Under the pieces are notes generated by a model. The model saw only the letters and a list, made by a program, of their open reading frames with translations, searched no databases and was not told the DNA's origin. Made by a program: the position numbers and the translations under genes. Shown in pieces: positions 21,611 through 34,039 of a stretch of 64,000 nucleotides of DNA (positions within the stretch are counted from its first letter, which is position 1; each line of letters starts with the position of its first letter). Origin of the DNA: Erinaceus europaeus (lineage: Eukaryota > Chordata > Mammalia > Eulipotyphla > Erinaceidae); contig NC_080164.1 in the NCBI RefSeq assembly GCF_950295315.1, forward strand, positions 57,613,296 through 57,677,295. Direction: 5' to 3'.

Positions 21611-22732
21611 TTATCTTTTGCTTTCTCTTTTCCCCATCTTTCTATGTCTTCTTACTCTCCAGCTTCTCCCTATCCCATCCCCTGTCTGTCTCCCATTCTC
21701 TCCATCACCCCAACTCTGCCTCCACCCAATTTTGTAGTTTCACTATAAATGTTTCAAAAGGGGTTGTCTGATTGAATCACAAAGTTTTATCTTCAGAAAA
21801 CTAAAAATATCCTGAAACCTAAAGCTCCCCATATTCTTTAATCAAAAAAGATTAATCGAGTATTTTTCAACCAATGTTTCTTAGTTTCCTGATTTGAAAT
21901 AAAAATTCTAAGCTAGACAGGACATTCAAGTACAAGTGTGGGCAACAAAATAGACTTAGTATGTCTTATTTTATTGTTCTCTTCAGTGATGAAATGAACA
22001 CAATCACTAGGTTCAACACCATGCATCCTGACGGTTGCATTCATCTCACTTCATTGAGTACTCCAAGCAAGGAAGTCTTGTGGAGTGTGGAAATAATAGA
22101 GACATATGATGAGCACTTTACAATTTAGAAAGCCATTCAAAAACATCCACCATATAATTAAGCTGTTTATTTTTATTCTGAGTCAATTAGAAATGGTAGA
22201 ATATTCTCATTTTAGCACCAGCATGCCAGTCAGACCATAGGGGAGGGTGAGTGTTTTCCAAGCTACAAGCATAGTGTCTGAAGACGATTTACTTTCTCCC
22301 CTGCCCACTCCATATCCATGTAATTAAATAAAGGATTATTTGCCCGTTTTTTTTTTTCAAAAATATAATGAATTGTTCACTGGCTACATTCTTTTCCCTA
22401 TTTCTATTCTCTTAGCAGTATTTAAAAGTTAGATCTTGTATCCATTAAGGACTACTATGCAATCCCAGAAAAACTTATTTTCAAGAGCTTATAGGGTCAT
22501 TGTGAAAAAAGGCTTAGGGCTCTCCTCTATGAGTTCCAGAAAAGAGGTGATTTATTTTTTCTCTCCTGAAATATAGACTATTCTTTTTATGACTAATTTT
22601 AATTAAATATGTAATTATTTGCTCTATAGGAAAATTTGCCATATTGAAAACGTATCCAAATATCTCCTGCTATATCTGATGTTTCAAGTCACTAATTTAA
22701 GGTGCAACTTCTCATCTCTATTGATAAAATAT
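21611..22732. other. Unassigned, no gene seen
   Basis: Pyrimidine-rich near 21610-21730, AT-rich beyond. No recognisable element. Confidence 0.45.
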
Positions 22733-23000
22733 TTTTTCTTTTTTTTATATTTATTTTCCCTTTGGTTTCCCTTGTTGTTTTTCATTGTTGTTATAGTTAT
22801 TATTGTTGTTGTCATTGTTAGGGCAGAAAGAAATGGAGAGAGGAGGGGAAGACAGAGAGGGGGAGAGAAAGATAGACACCTGCAGACCTACCTCACCACC
22901 TGTGAAGCGACTCCCCTGCAGGTAGGGTGCCGGGGGCTTCAACCCAGATCCTTATGCTGGTCCTTGTGCTTCACACCACGTGCTCTTAACCGGCTAAAAG
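22733..23000 (-). mobile_element. SINE-A
   Basis: Minus strand, nearly full length: (TTG)n-like linker (ttgttgttatagttattatt), 'agaaatggagagaggagg', 'cacctgcagacctacctcacc', 'aagcgactcccctgcaggt' and a B-box-containing head ending 'gctcttaaccggct'. Confidence 0.9.
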
Positions 23001-23142
23001 AATTTTTTTCTAGTTCTCTAAAGATTGAAACCAGTGCTATTTACAAGTAAGATTATTAGACTAAACTCTATCAGAAGTTACTCTTATAGAATTGTCTTTC
23101 AGCTAAGGTGATTATGCTTAGTAACATAAATGAAGTGGAATA

Positions 23143-23353
23143 CAAGGAGATAGGTGGTGGGATATCTGGTAAATTGCACATATCACCATGTACAAGGACC
23201 AGGGTTCAAGTCCAGAGGCCCCACCTGAAGAACGGATACCATGAATGGTGAAAGAAATGGTGCTGGTCACCCACTCCTTCTCTCCTGCTCTTTCCCTCAC
23301 TCTCCCTCAACTCTCAGAATTTCTGTCTCTATCAAACATAAAAAGTAAAAAAG
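23143..23353 (+). mobile_element. SINE-B
   Basis: Head 'taggtggtgggatatctgg', B-box 'agggttcaagtcc', decayed body, pyrimidine middle and 'atcaaacataaaaag' tail. Confidence 0.75.
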
Positions 23354-23454
23354 AACTGAGAGAGACAACTATTGGGTCTTTTCATTCCAATGTGGTATAT
23401 AGGGAATTAAAATAGGATTTCTTTTTAAAAAATCAATTTTTTTTTTTTTTAGTT

Positions 23455-23828
23455 TTCTATATTCTACAGATGTCATCAGGATGCCAGCCAGGCTTCCCTA
23501 GACTGAAGACCCCAGCAATGTGTCCTGGAGCTCCACTTCCCCAGAGACCCACCCTACTAGGGAAAGAGAGAGGTGGACTGGGAGTATGAACCGACCAGTC
23601 AATGCCCATGTTCAGCAGGGAAGCAATTACAGAAGCCAGACCTTCCACCTTCTGCAACCCACAATGACCCTGGGTCCATGCTCCCAGAGGGATAGAGAAT
23701 GGGAAAGATATCAGGGGAAGGGGTGGGATATGGAGATTGGGTGGTGGGAATTGTGTGGAATTATACCCCTCCTACCCTATGGTTTTGTTAATTAATCCTT
23801 TCTTAAATTAAAAAAAAAAGAAAAAAAT
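23455..23828 (+). mobile_element. Repeat X, tail end with oligo(A)
   Basis: Plus-strand copy: 'aatgtgtcctggagctccac', 'gaagccagaccttccacct', 'tggtgggaattgtgtgg', 'cctatggttttgttaatta' and a terminal 'tcttaaattaaaaaaaaaa'. It shows that repeat X ends in an oligo(A) tail, as expected of an LINE-mobilised retroposon. Confidence 0.8.
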
Positions 23829-23894
23829 CCATCAAGTGATTTTTTTTTTTTTGTCTTTCACTTAGCACACTAACCTTTGAGTCCATTCATCTTT

Positions 23895-25500
23895 TTTTTT
23901 TCCATTTTATTAGGGGGATTACTGGTTTTATACTAAATACAGTTATTGATAGATATGTAAAATTTCTTATTTTTCTGCAAAACACTCTCACCTCCAGCCT
24001 AGATATGTCTACACCATAATGTACCAGGACCTGAAAGTCCCCCCTTCCTCAGGGTTCTTTTAGTACAATACACCAAGGCCAGACCAAGTTCTACTTTGTA
24101 TTTCTCCTTTATTTTCTTATTTCTCAACTTCTGTGTACAAGTTGAAAGATATCCATATTCATCCTTCTATTTCAGGGTTATCTAACTTAACACAATTCCT
24201 CCTAGCTTCATCTTAGATGAGGTAAAGATGGTGACTTCATTATTCCGAATAGCTGAGTAGTATTTCATTATGTATATGTACTACAACTTGATTAACCACT
24301 CACATGTTATTGGACACATATGTGCTTACAAATATTGACATTTACAAATTGTGCTGCTATGAACATAGATATACACAAATTTCTTTGAGTATGTTTGATT
24401 CTTTAGGCTATATCCCCAGGAGATGAATTTCCAAGTCACAAGAAGTTAAGTGCACTTCTAGCCTTCTGAGAGTTCTCCAGACTGCTCTTCACAGGGGTTG
24501 GACCAATTTACATTCCTACCAGCAGTGCAAGGGGATCCCACTACCCCCATAATCTCTCCAGAATTTACTGTTGCTATCCTTTCTGATTATGTTATCATAA
24601 TCACAGTGGTAACTCATTGTTGTATTTTATTTGCATTACTCTGACAATGACTTGAAGCATTTTCTCATATGTGTGTTGGGTTTTTCTTTTGGTATTTTGG
24701 GTTTTTCTTCTGGTGAATATTTTGTTCATATTCTCTCCCCATTTTTGGATTCAATTACTTTTTTTTTTTGGTGTTTGATGAGCTTTTAAAAAATATTTTG
24801 GTTATGAGCCTTTTGTCATACATTAGTATGGCAAAAGTATTAGATATCTATATTAGTATTAGATATCTCCCATTCTTTAAGGAATATCTCTGCTTGATTG
24901 GTGATTTCTTTTGGTATGCAGAAGCTTTTTCATTTCTTGCAGCCTGATCAGTTTATCTTTCTTTTGTCTTCCTTGGAATTAGGCTTGATTTGTTAAAAAT
25001 GTCTATAAAACTTAGATAGAAAAAAAGGCTTTGTCAACATTTTCCTCTAAGTATTTGGTAGTATTTAGTCTAACATCCAAGTCCTTGATCCATTTGGAGT
25101 TTACTTTTGTGTGTGGTGAAATGTAGTAACTCAATTGTTTTGTTATACATGTTTCAACCCTTTGTTTCAACCACTTGTTGAAGAGGCTCTCCTTTCTCCA
25201 CTTAATATTTTGTCCCCCCTTGGAAAAAAATTAAATGCCCAAATGGTGGTTACTAGCAATTAAGCAAGAGAGAGATACAAATTGGAAGAGAAGTACAACA
25301 GTCACTATTTGTAGATGATATAGTATACATAGAAAACCCTAAAGAATCCAACAGGTAGCTCCTGGAAACTATCAAGCAATATAGTAAGGTGTCAGGCTAC
25401 AAAATTAACCTACAAAAGTTGTGGCATTCCTTTATGCAAAAACTAAATCAGAAGAGGAAGAAATCCAGAAATCGGCCATTTATTACAACAACAAAAAACA
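23895..25500 (-). mobile_element. L1 with inverted 5' segment
   Basis: 23895-25245 is L1 3'UTR and the ORF2 C-terminal half on the minus strand. 25250-25500 is ORF2 sequence from the RT catalytic region on the plus strand. The layout matches a second 5'-inverted L1, with intervening ORF2 sequence lost. Many stops. Confidence 0.65.
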
Positions 25501-26269
25501 ATGAACTCTCTAGGAAATGGTGAGCCTCACTGTCAAATCTGGTGCCATCCTACTATAATTAAAACATTTTTAAAAACTGGGAACAGCTTAGCGCAGGTTT
25601 AAGACAGATCATGGGTTTATTACATTGTGATACAGTGGTATGGAACAGTATTATTTAGATACAGCAAGATAAGCAAAGTGGCAGAGATCAGCTACTCATT
25701 ATGGCCACGGAGGAGAGTCTTTTAAGCTAAATTTACTGGAGCTTGGCTACACATGTTCAGTCTCCTGTGAGAGGCAGCATGGCAGGTCCTGGGGAGCAGG
25801 AACCAAGAGCACTCAAGAAAAGAGACCAATTTCCACCAGCTTCCTGCTTAAAACATTTGGCTTATGTAAGCCCATCAGCCTAACGTAACTGTATGCTATT
25901 TACACCCCCAAAATCTAATTCATGTGCTGTGTCACATGAGGCATTCCTGAGTATGGCCTTTTAGTCCTGGAAATCACTCTTTCACCCCCTTTCTGTCCAC
26001 AAGTGACACACTTACCCATGGCTTAGTGAGTTTCTGAAGAGATCCCGGTTGTATTATGTTTGCTGAGTTTTCAGGTGTTTTTCATTGCTTTTCCTAGTTG
26101 ATGGGGAGAGAAAAACAGTTGCTACTATTCTATAGCCATTCCTCTGGAAGGCCCCATGAATTTTCATTTAAAAAATATCTGTCAGGGAGAAAGTGAGAAG
26201 GAGAATACCACTCTGGCATATAAAGATTAGGAACCCCAATTTTTAAAGTCCTATGCTCTATTTGCATTT
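25501..26269. other. Unassigned, with an LTR-like segment (25560-25990)
   Basis: 25560-25990 is GC-richer than its flanks and contains 'tgggtttattac' (AATAAA on minus at 25617-25622), reminiscent of a solo LTR on the minus strand. I found no convincing TG/CA ends or target duplication. The rest is unassigned. Confidence 0.3.
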
Positions 26270-28560
26270 TTTTAACATTAGAGCTTTATTGAATATAGGC
26301 CTTTTTTTACACCACTCCCATCACCAAAGGTTTGTGTCCCCTAACCACCCCCATAGATAACCACTATAGTTCTTCCACAATCTTAGATATACGTTGACTT
26401 ATTTTTTCATTTTTTTGTGTTAAATTCTCTGTATTCTGCATGTGAGAGAAACCATTTTGTAGTTGTCCTTCACCTTTTTATTTGCTTCAGTAAGCATAAT
26501 CTTCTCCAGTTCCATCCACTTTATCCCAAAGGATACAATATCAATTTTTTTTTGCTGAATAATACTTCATTGAGTATATGTCCCATTACTTTTATATCCA
26601 GGCATCTGTCAAAGGGCATTTTGTCTGTTTCTAGGTTCCTGCTACTGTGAATAAAGCTGCTATGAAAATGGGAGTAACATATGTACCTTCTAATCAGCGT
26701 GATTATATCTTCTGGGTATATACCTAGCAGTGTGAATGATTTTTTCAATTAGCATAAAGATTTGCAAGATTTATTCATGTTGTGCTTTATTTCTTTTTAT
26801 ATATTCTACCTTATGGGGACATCAATATTTTATTCTATTTGTCAATTGATGGACATTTGGGTTGCATAAACAATTGGGTTGTGGGATCAGGTGGTGGCGC
26901 ACCTGATTTAGTACATATGTTACAGTGTTCAAGGACCCAGGTTTGAGTCCCTGGTACCCACCTGTAGGGGAAAACTTCACTAGTGGTGAAGCAGTTCTGC
27001 ACATGTCTTTCTGTCTTTCTTCCTCTCTATCCCCCACTTCCCTGTCAATTTCTGACTGTCTTTATACAATAAATAAAAATAAAAGATAATAAAAAATCAA
27101 TTGAGTTGTGATGAATAATGCCGAAATACAAATTCATTCATAAGTTTCTATATATTCATGTGCTTATTTCTCTTGGTTACACACTTCAGTGACAATTATG
27201 AGTCATTTGACCATTCAATGATTTAAAGAACAGGCTATTTTTTTTCTGCCAGCATATAGCTGGTTCTTACTTCTTTAGATCCATATTAATTCATGTTGTT
27301 TTGATTCTATTTATCATATATATATTTATTTGACCCTGATAAATAATGATATTGAGAAAATTTCATTGTGCTTTTTCAACCATTTGTAAATTTCTCTTTG
27401 AGAAGTATGTTTCATATCCTTTCCCCATTATGAAAACTGGGTTGTCTATTGAGTTCTAAGAATTTTTAATAAATTCTGGACATATGACTTCTGGTCATTT
27501 GCAGAATATGAATAATTGAGCTTTATGAAGTCATAAGTTATATATAGATTTTTATCATTAAAATTGTACTTGTATCAATTTGTTGATATACATTGTACAA
27601 TATTGTAAGAATACTTTGTTTACTTCTTTAGTTATGGTTTCCTTTAGCTCTATGAATATATTTATAATGACTACTTTAAAATATTTTTCTCATAAAACTT
27701 AACATGTGGTCTTTCATCATGGGTAGTTTCAGATGCTCCATGATTTCCCTCTAAAGGTCACAGCTTTTGTTTCATACTTTATAATTCTTACTAAAGCTGG
27801 GCATTTTAGATAATGTACTATATCCATTCCAGTATTGTCCTTTCCTGTCTCCAGGTTTGGTATTTCTATTGGCTTGCTTTTAAAAAAAAATCTAACTAGC
27901 TGGGTTATTGTAGTGTCATGTCCCCTGATCCTCTCCAGTAGTAAATCTCTGATGTTCCTCAGGGACATGTGACTACTCAGGGATGAAGGTGGCATTAGTA
28001 GAGTTCTCAGCTTCGCTATCCCTCCTTTTATTCAGCTGTTAAATTCTATTAATTGCCAGATGATTACTCTATTACATTTAATAATGTCCTGGGGTATAAA
28101 TTGCTCTACAAACTATTTCATTCAAATTATGACTCCTTTGAACGAATAGTTTCTCAGATCACTGTTTGATTTGCGTTTTGATCCTTGGAGAGCTTTTTCC
28201 AACTATGTTATTTCTTGTTTCTTTTCTGCTAACCAATTGGCCTATAGTTTGGCCCATATCTGAAATTTCCTCCCAATTACATTTCAGTTTGACTTACACT
28301 GTTTTTAAGAGTGCACTAGGTGTGAATTTCTTCATTGTAGCTTGCAAAAGCCAGTTCTTTAGGAAGGGATGACGAGTTCTCTGGTTTGTGAGTTGCCTCC
28401 TCAAACAAAATTCTCTAGTAAATTTGGTGTTAAGGAAATAATAAAGTTTTTTATTAATATTTTTAGCTCATCTCCACTCTACAAACAAAAACTACATAGA
28501 AGAGGTAATCCGAGTTGTTTTTTGTTTTTTTTTTTTCTATTTGCTATTCCCAGTGTGAAG
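26270..28560 (-). mobile_element. Ancient L1 (3' part), split by a SINE-B
   Basis: The minus strand resembles old mammalian L1 3' regions: 'tttttaacattagagctttattg', 'ttccatccactttatcccaaag', 'ctgctatgaaaatgggagtaac', later 'tgtctccaggtttgg'. Far more diverged than other L1s here; the right boundary is uncertain. Confidence 0.55.
26883..27100 (+). mobile_element. SINE-B nested in ancient L1
   Basis: Head 'atcaggtggtggcgcacctg', B-box 'ccaggtttgagtccctgg', 'cactagtggtgaagcagttc' body and an AATAAA-rich tail. Flanked by an imperfect duplication ACAATTGGGTTGT / TCAATTGAGTTGT. Confidence 0.9.
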
Positions 28561-29659
28561 TCAGGCCTTTGCGAGGTAGAGAGAGATCAGGGCCTCATGT
28601 AGATAAAGAAAAAAAAAAAAAAGGAGTCCTTGAGTCTCAGCTGAACATGCCTGGGTCTTAGTCTTAGCAGCAAGACACTTAAGCAGGATAAAAAGTCCTG
28701 ATGTCCTTATTCCAGAAAAAAAAAAAAAAAAAAGCTCTCTTAGTGTGTTCTGGGAACAGCAGGAGTACTATGTTCTTGACAACAGAAACCTGGAAAAAAA
28801 TAACTGCCCCAGTGAGCTGGGAAGAAGGGAAGTTCCGGGAAGGAACAATCTTTGTTCAAATACCACACCATTTCATTTTTTGTTACTAGGTTTTAAGATA
28901 TTATGGGACAGATACTTTTTTGTATGTTATTCACACTTCGGACAATTTGCCAGGTGTATATTTTTAAAATGGTTTTCACCAGTTTCACTGGGGAATTAGC
29001 TAGCCTCGTTACTCATGCTTTAACACTGGAGGCTGATCTGAGACCATTATGATGTTTTTGATTTAGAGGCTTTCTAGTTAAATAATTCAGAGTTTGAATT
29101 GCGGAATATTTAGAAGGCAAAATAAATACTTGACACACTAGATGCAAACACACAGATAGTTAAGTGAGTAAAACTGGCTGATAACTGGCCAGTTTGATGA
29201 AAATACTGTCACTGAATTTCCCTCTTTAAGAAAATCACATTTTCCAAAGTGATCAGTTCTGTTATGATCACAGTACATTTTAACTTATGTTAATAATTGC
29301 ATTTATCTATATACTATGCATCTAATAAATTATTCTGTGAATATACCTGAGCAGTAGAAAGTAACAAAACTGGTTTAAAAAAGTTCAGTGAGATCATGTA
29401 AAATTAGTGTAGTAAATGTTATGTGATATTCTATAAACACTATGCCAGCCACTCACTGCTATTTTATAGAACTAATGTCCCAAATGTGTTTTTCCTGTCT
29501 AAAGGTAAAAGGAACATTAAATGGGCTCCATATAACTGAGAATATGAGTATATTAATACAACATATCACAAATTAAAAGTAATGCAGATTGCCATCTATA
29601 TGCAAAATTTTCAAAGTACATAAAAAAGTAATTAAAATACATTAAGCCTATAGTTTTGT
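28561..29659. other. Unassigned, no gene seen
   Basis: Two oligo(A) runs (28609-28621 and 28716-28733) may be remnants of retroposon tails, but no element body is recognisable beside them. Confidence 0.45.
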
Positions 29660-29865
29660 GTATTGTATGAAGCAAAACATTCTGGGGAGGGAGGGTGTAG
29701 GAGAGGGAGGCCTGTAGGGTCCAGGTATATGGTGGTAAAAAAGGACCTAAGCTGAGGGTGAGAGAATTTTGCAGAATCTATCATAGTGAAATGAGAAATT
29801 TTACCCACGTGTCAGAAACTATATTATAAACCATTAGCCCCCAAATAAAATAATCAAGTGACTGA
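29660..29865 (+). mobile_element. L1 3'UTR fragment
   Basis: Recognisable 3'UTR order: 'attctggggagggaggg', 'gggtccaggtatatggtgg', 'gtcagaaactatattataaa', 'gcccccaaataaaataa'. 5'-truncated. Confidence 0.75.
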
Positions 29866-30304
29866 ACTGATAAATGTTTAAAAAACATTTCACGTAGTAT
29901 AAGGAAATGATACATTTAGAAATATTTTAACAAAAAGTAATCTTAAAAGGACGTATAAGTGTTTATGCATAGATACAGATTTTGGGGAAGTAAAAAGAAA
30001 AGTTTATTTTTCAAAATGTGCTGTGATGTTTTGATATGATGTATATGTCTATATATTATATAGACTTTGTTTATTTTCTTCTCTATATTTTTATGTTGAG
30101 TTTAATCTACAGTTGTTGACACATGGGTACAATTTCTCATTCTAAGAAGATATGTGTCTGCAAAACACTCTCACCCCCAAATTTGTTCCACCATTATGTA
30201 CCGGGACAAGAAAGTCCCCACTCCTCCCACCCACCCCTGTTCCTGCCTCCTTCTCCAGAGCCTTTGCCTTAGTGTATGTAATACACCAAACCAGCCCAAG
30301 TTTT

Positions 30305-30606
30305 TATTTTATTTTATTTTATTTTATTTTATTTTATTTTATTTATTCCCTTTTGTTGCCCTTGTTGTTTTATTGTTGTAGTTATTATTGTTGTTGTCGT
30401 CATTGTTGGATAGGACAGAGAGAAATGGAGAGAGGAGGGGAAGACAGAGAGGGAGAGAGAAAGATAGACACCTGCAGACCTGCTTCACCGCCTATGAAGA
30501 GACTCCCCTGCAGGTGGGGAGCCGGGGTTCGAACCGGGATCCTTATGCCGGTCCTTGTGCTTTGCGCCACCTGCGCTTAACCCGCTGCGCTACAGCCCGA
30601 CTCCCA
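30305..30606 (-). mobile_element. SINE-A, well preserved, nested in L1
   Basis: Full-length minus-strand copy: (TTTTA)n tail on the left, (TTG)n linker, 'gaggggaagacagagaggg' and an almost canonical B box (GGTTCGAACC) at about 30524-30533. It is flanked by CCAGCCCAAGTTTT at 30291-30304 and 30607-30620. One of the least diverged SINEs in the window. Confidence 0.95.
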
Positions 30607-30631
30607 CCAGCCCAAGTTTTAATTTATGTTT

Positions 30632-31065
30632 TGTTGTTAACGTTCCGGAGCTCCAGCAGGCCGGGCTAGCTTCGCGGCGGTGAACAGAGACTCGGGGACT
30701 CATGGTTGAGCTGTAGGCAGTATCTCTTTATTCATGCAGGACGCAGCGCAATCTATACCAAGCCAAGCTAAACTAAAAACTACAATCTTGTCCTTATAAA
30801 TATACTAGCCCAGTAGGGTGGGAACAGGATGCGATGCAGAGAGGGTGGAGAGAAAAGTGACTGGTGAAAATCAGGGTATGACAAGGAGAGGGGGCGGAGC
30901 AGGCAAGAATTCTACCACTGAACCACCAGTGCCCTGGAGGGAGGGTGGTGCTTGTTAACAGAGGTTATGTAAATAGAATACAGTGTTATGTAAATAGAAC
31001 GCAGGGGGGATTAAACCAAATGAAACAGAAGGGGTTTTTAAAGCAGAATTAGAAGCATACCAACA
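30632..31065 (-). mobile_element. Solo LTR (434 bp), class II, with 6-bp target duplication
   Basis: It starts TGTTGTTAAC and ends CCAACA on the plus strand, and is flanked by ATGTTT at 30626-30631 and 31066-31071. The first 70 bp is clearly homologous to the U5/R end of the provirus LTRs at 0.7-3.2 kb. The AATAAA signal is on the minus strand (about 30726-30731). No internal sequence, so it is the product of LTR-LTR recombination. U3 contains a tandem 'ttatgtaaatagaa' duplication (about 30966-31005). Confidence 0.9.
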
Positions 31066-32505
31066 ATGTTTCACCTTTCTGTTCTTGTTTCTTAAGTTCT
31101 ACCCATGAGTGAGGTCATCCCATATCCATCCTTCTCCATCTGGCTTATCTGAATTTACATTATTCCCTCAAGCTCTATCCAAGATGAGGTGAAGAAGGCA
31201 TCTTCATCATTTTAAATAACTGAGTAGTACTCCATTGTGTACATATCCCACAATTTTCTTAGCCACTCATATGTTGTTGGATACCTAGGCTGCTTCCAAG
31301 TTTGGGTTATTGTGCTGATAGTTGCCGTCCAAATTTAGATACACAATCCCTTTAGATGAATATATTTGTTTCCTTAGGATATGTCTAGGAGAGGAATTGC
31401 CAGATCTTAGGGTAGGTCTATTTCTTGTCTTCTGAGAGTACTCTAGACTGCTCTCCACAGGGGTTGGACCAGTTTACACTCCCACCAGCAGTGTAAAAGA
31501 GTTCATTTATACCTGCAACCTCTCCAACATTTATTATTACTGTCCCTTCTGATGTATGACATTTTAACAGGAGTGAAGTGACAACTCACTGTTGCTTTTA
31601 TTTCATTTCTCTGATAATCAATGACTTCAAGCATTTTTCCCTGTGTCTGTTGGTCTATTGGATCTCTTCTTTGGTGAATGTTTTGTTCATGTCCTCCCCC
31701 CCACTTTTAGAACTTTTTTCTGAATTTGATGAGCTTATGTTTTGGTTATTAATATGTGTCTGATGCATGACATGTAAAGATCTTCTCCCATTCTATAAGA
31801 TGTCTCTTTGTTTGGCTGGTGATATCTTCTGCTATGAAGATTTTAAATTTGATGTAGTCCCATTTGTTCATTTTTAGTTTTGTTTTCCTTGTGAATTTAT
31901 TTGAGTCATTGAAGATACCTTTAAAACTTAGATCAAATAGAGTTCTGCCATTTTCCTCTAAATATTTTATGGTTTCTGGTTTAACATCGAAATCTTTGTT
32001 CTATTTGGAGTTTATCTTTGTACATGGCGAGATGAAGTGGGTCAGTTTAATTCTTCTGAATGTTTCAATCCAATTTATCAACACAATTTTCTGAAGAGAC
32101 TTTTTTTTCTGCATATAATATTTTGAGTCTTATAGTCAAAAATTAGATGTCCATAGGTATTGGGCCTCATTTCTGGGCTCTCAGTTATATTGCACTAGTC
32201 ACTGTGTCTATTTTTATTCCAATGCCAGGAAGTTTTGATTATAATAGTTTATAGTTTAACTTATACTTTGAGATCTGGGAGCATGATGTCTCCATTTCTG
32301 TTCTTTTTTTCTTCAAAATTGCTTTGGTGATTCTAGATATTTTTCTGGTTCCAGATTAACTTTTTAAAAAAGCTTTTGTTCTATTCTCTTACAGAAATTT
32401 TTTGGGGGATTGCATGAAATCTGTTTATGGCTCTGGGTAGAATAGTCATTTTGATGGTGTTAATTCTAATCCATGAACTTGTGACACCTTTCCACAGGTG
32501 ACATA

Positions 32506-32614
32506 TTTCTCTATTTCCTCTAATAGTGAATCATAATTTTCTCTATTTCCTCTAATAGTGAATCATAATTTTTAATCAATATTTTCTCTATTTCCTCTAA
32601 TAGTGAATCATAAT
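32506..32614. repeat. 32-bp unit repeated three times inside L1
   Basis: Identical units at 32506-32537, 32538-32569 and 32583-32614, the first two in tandem and the third after a 13-bp spacer. Confidence 0.95.
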
Positions 32615-32640
32615 TTTCAATATGCAAGTCTTTGCTCTTG

Positions 32641-33291
32641 AATCTTTTCAAAGGCACATGGAGATTATGTTTTGCATGGACCTATGCAGGTTATACTTCA
32701 GCCATTGCATATGTCACCAATAAGTAGTAATGCTTTCAAACACTTTTCACTAAGGATCTTTACTTATGTTTTCTGATTGTGTTGCATCTAATTGTTAATA
32801 AAAACAACTGCTTTTCTCTTTGAGGATTTTAATTCTATTTTTTTTTCATACCAAGAAAAGACTTGTAATACTATTTTTTAAAAAAATAGAAAAACTTTAC
32901 CTTTAAGGGAACTGGATAATCTCAGTCCTTGAGACTATAAACAGGCTCTCATATAAATCTCATTTGCATTTGAGGATTTTGAGAAAGGAGGGAGAGTATA
33001 CCTGGGTTCAGTTACTAGAGACACAAAAAGGAAAGTGCTAAGATAGCCTTTGAAAGGATTCAAGAGCAAAGACCGAAGAAAACAGTCATAAAAAAAAAAA
33101 GCAAAAGAGTCTGCTCTAGTGAATGAAGGCAAGAAGATGGTTCTCCAGCTGAAAACATTCCAGAAGGTGGGGAGAGTGTGTGAAAGACAATTTAAAAGAA
33201 AAAAGCCTGGAATAAATTCCAAAAGAATAAGTTTAAATAAAGTTCCATACATATTGTGACTGTTTTCATGCCTACCCTTGACCTTTGCAAA
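32641..33291. other. Unassigned, no gene seen
   Basis: A minus-strand frame at 32935-33252 (105 codons) has no recognisable motif. The sequence is AT-rich. Confidence 0.45.
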
Positions 33292-33426
33292 ATTTTTTTT
33301 TTTTATTTTTTAACCAGAGCACTGTTCAGCTCTGCCTTATGGTGGTGTGGGGGATTGAACCTGAGACTTTGGAGCCTCAGGCATGAGAGTCTGTTTGCAT
33401 AACCATTATGCTATCTACCCTCCACC
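33292..33426 (-). mobile_element. SINE-C
   Basis: Minus-strand full copy: T-run, 'aaccagagcactgttcagct', B-box region, and a head ending 'cataaccattatgctatcta'. Flanking ACCTTTGCAAAATT / ACCTTTGTGAAATT looks like its decayed target duplication. Confidence 0.95.
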
Positions 33427-33559
33427 CAACCTTTGTGAAATTAAGGTCAGGTGTGACAATGAAGATCTACATATGATAGATCTAATATTTACTAGTCGTG
33501 AATAAGTTAACATATGTTTATACCTATCCTCCTATAGTGATCCAAGTCCCAAAGTCTAA

Positions 33560-34035
33560 ACTTAATTTTTATATTATTTTATTGAGGGCTTGTTTTTACA
33601 GTACAATTGTTGATATATGGGTACCAGTTCTCATAGTCCCATGATAAGTTTCTGCAAAAGACTCTCACCCTAACTGAAGTCCATTTTCACCATTGTGTAT
33701 CATGACCCAACACTTTTTCCACCCCTTTTGTACCCCTTCTTAACTAGAGTTCTTTGTTTTTGTGATAAATACTATACTTGGTCGAAGGTTTTCTTTGTGT
33801 CTTCCTTTCTCTCCTTGTTTCTTAAGTTCCACCTGTAAGTAAGGTCATCTGGTATTTGTTTTTTCTCTTTTTGGCATACTTTCTTCAAGTTCCATTCAAG
33901 ATGAAGTGATGGAGATGACATCATCATTTTAAATAGCTGAGTAGTATTCTATTGTGTATATGTACGACAACTTTCTTAGCCACACATCTGTTGTTGGGCA
34001 TCTGGGTTACTTCCAAGTTTGGGCTATTATGAACT
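33560..34035 (-). mobile_element. L1 3'UTR and ORF2 tail
   Basis: Landmarks 'gttgatatatgggtaccagt', 'gcaaaagactctcacc', 'aaatagctgagtagtattct' on the plus strand, read as minus-strand L1. It abuts an oppositely oriented L1 at 34040. Confidence 0.8.
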
Positions 34036-34039
34036 GTGC

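Larger units (their letters stand above)
30060..32640 (-). mobile_element. L1 (3'UTR and ORF2 C-terminal half), host of a SINE-A and a solo LTR
   Basis: The minus-strand L1 3'UTR and ORF2 sequence is collinear with other copies over 30060-30304, 30607-30631 and 31066-32640. It was interrupted by a SINE-A and then by an LTR close to the same spot. Multiple stops; non-functional. Confidence 0.85.

Noticed and set aside
30152..30669. Plus-strand frames of 75-142 codons with apparent hydrophobic segments
   Set aside because: Antisense translation of a SINE-A and its (TTTTA)n tail; the same peptide pieces recur at 22.8, 49.7 and 51.1 kb wherever SINE-A occurs.
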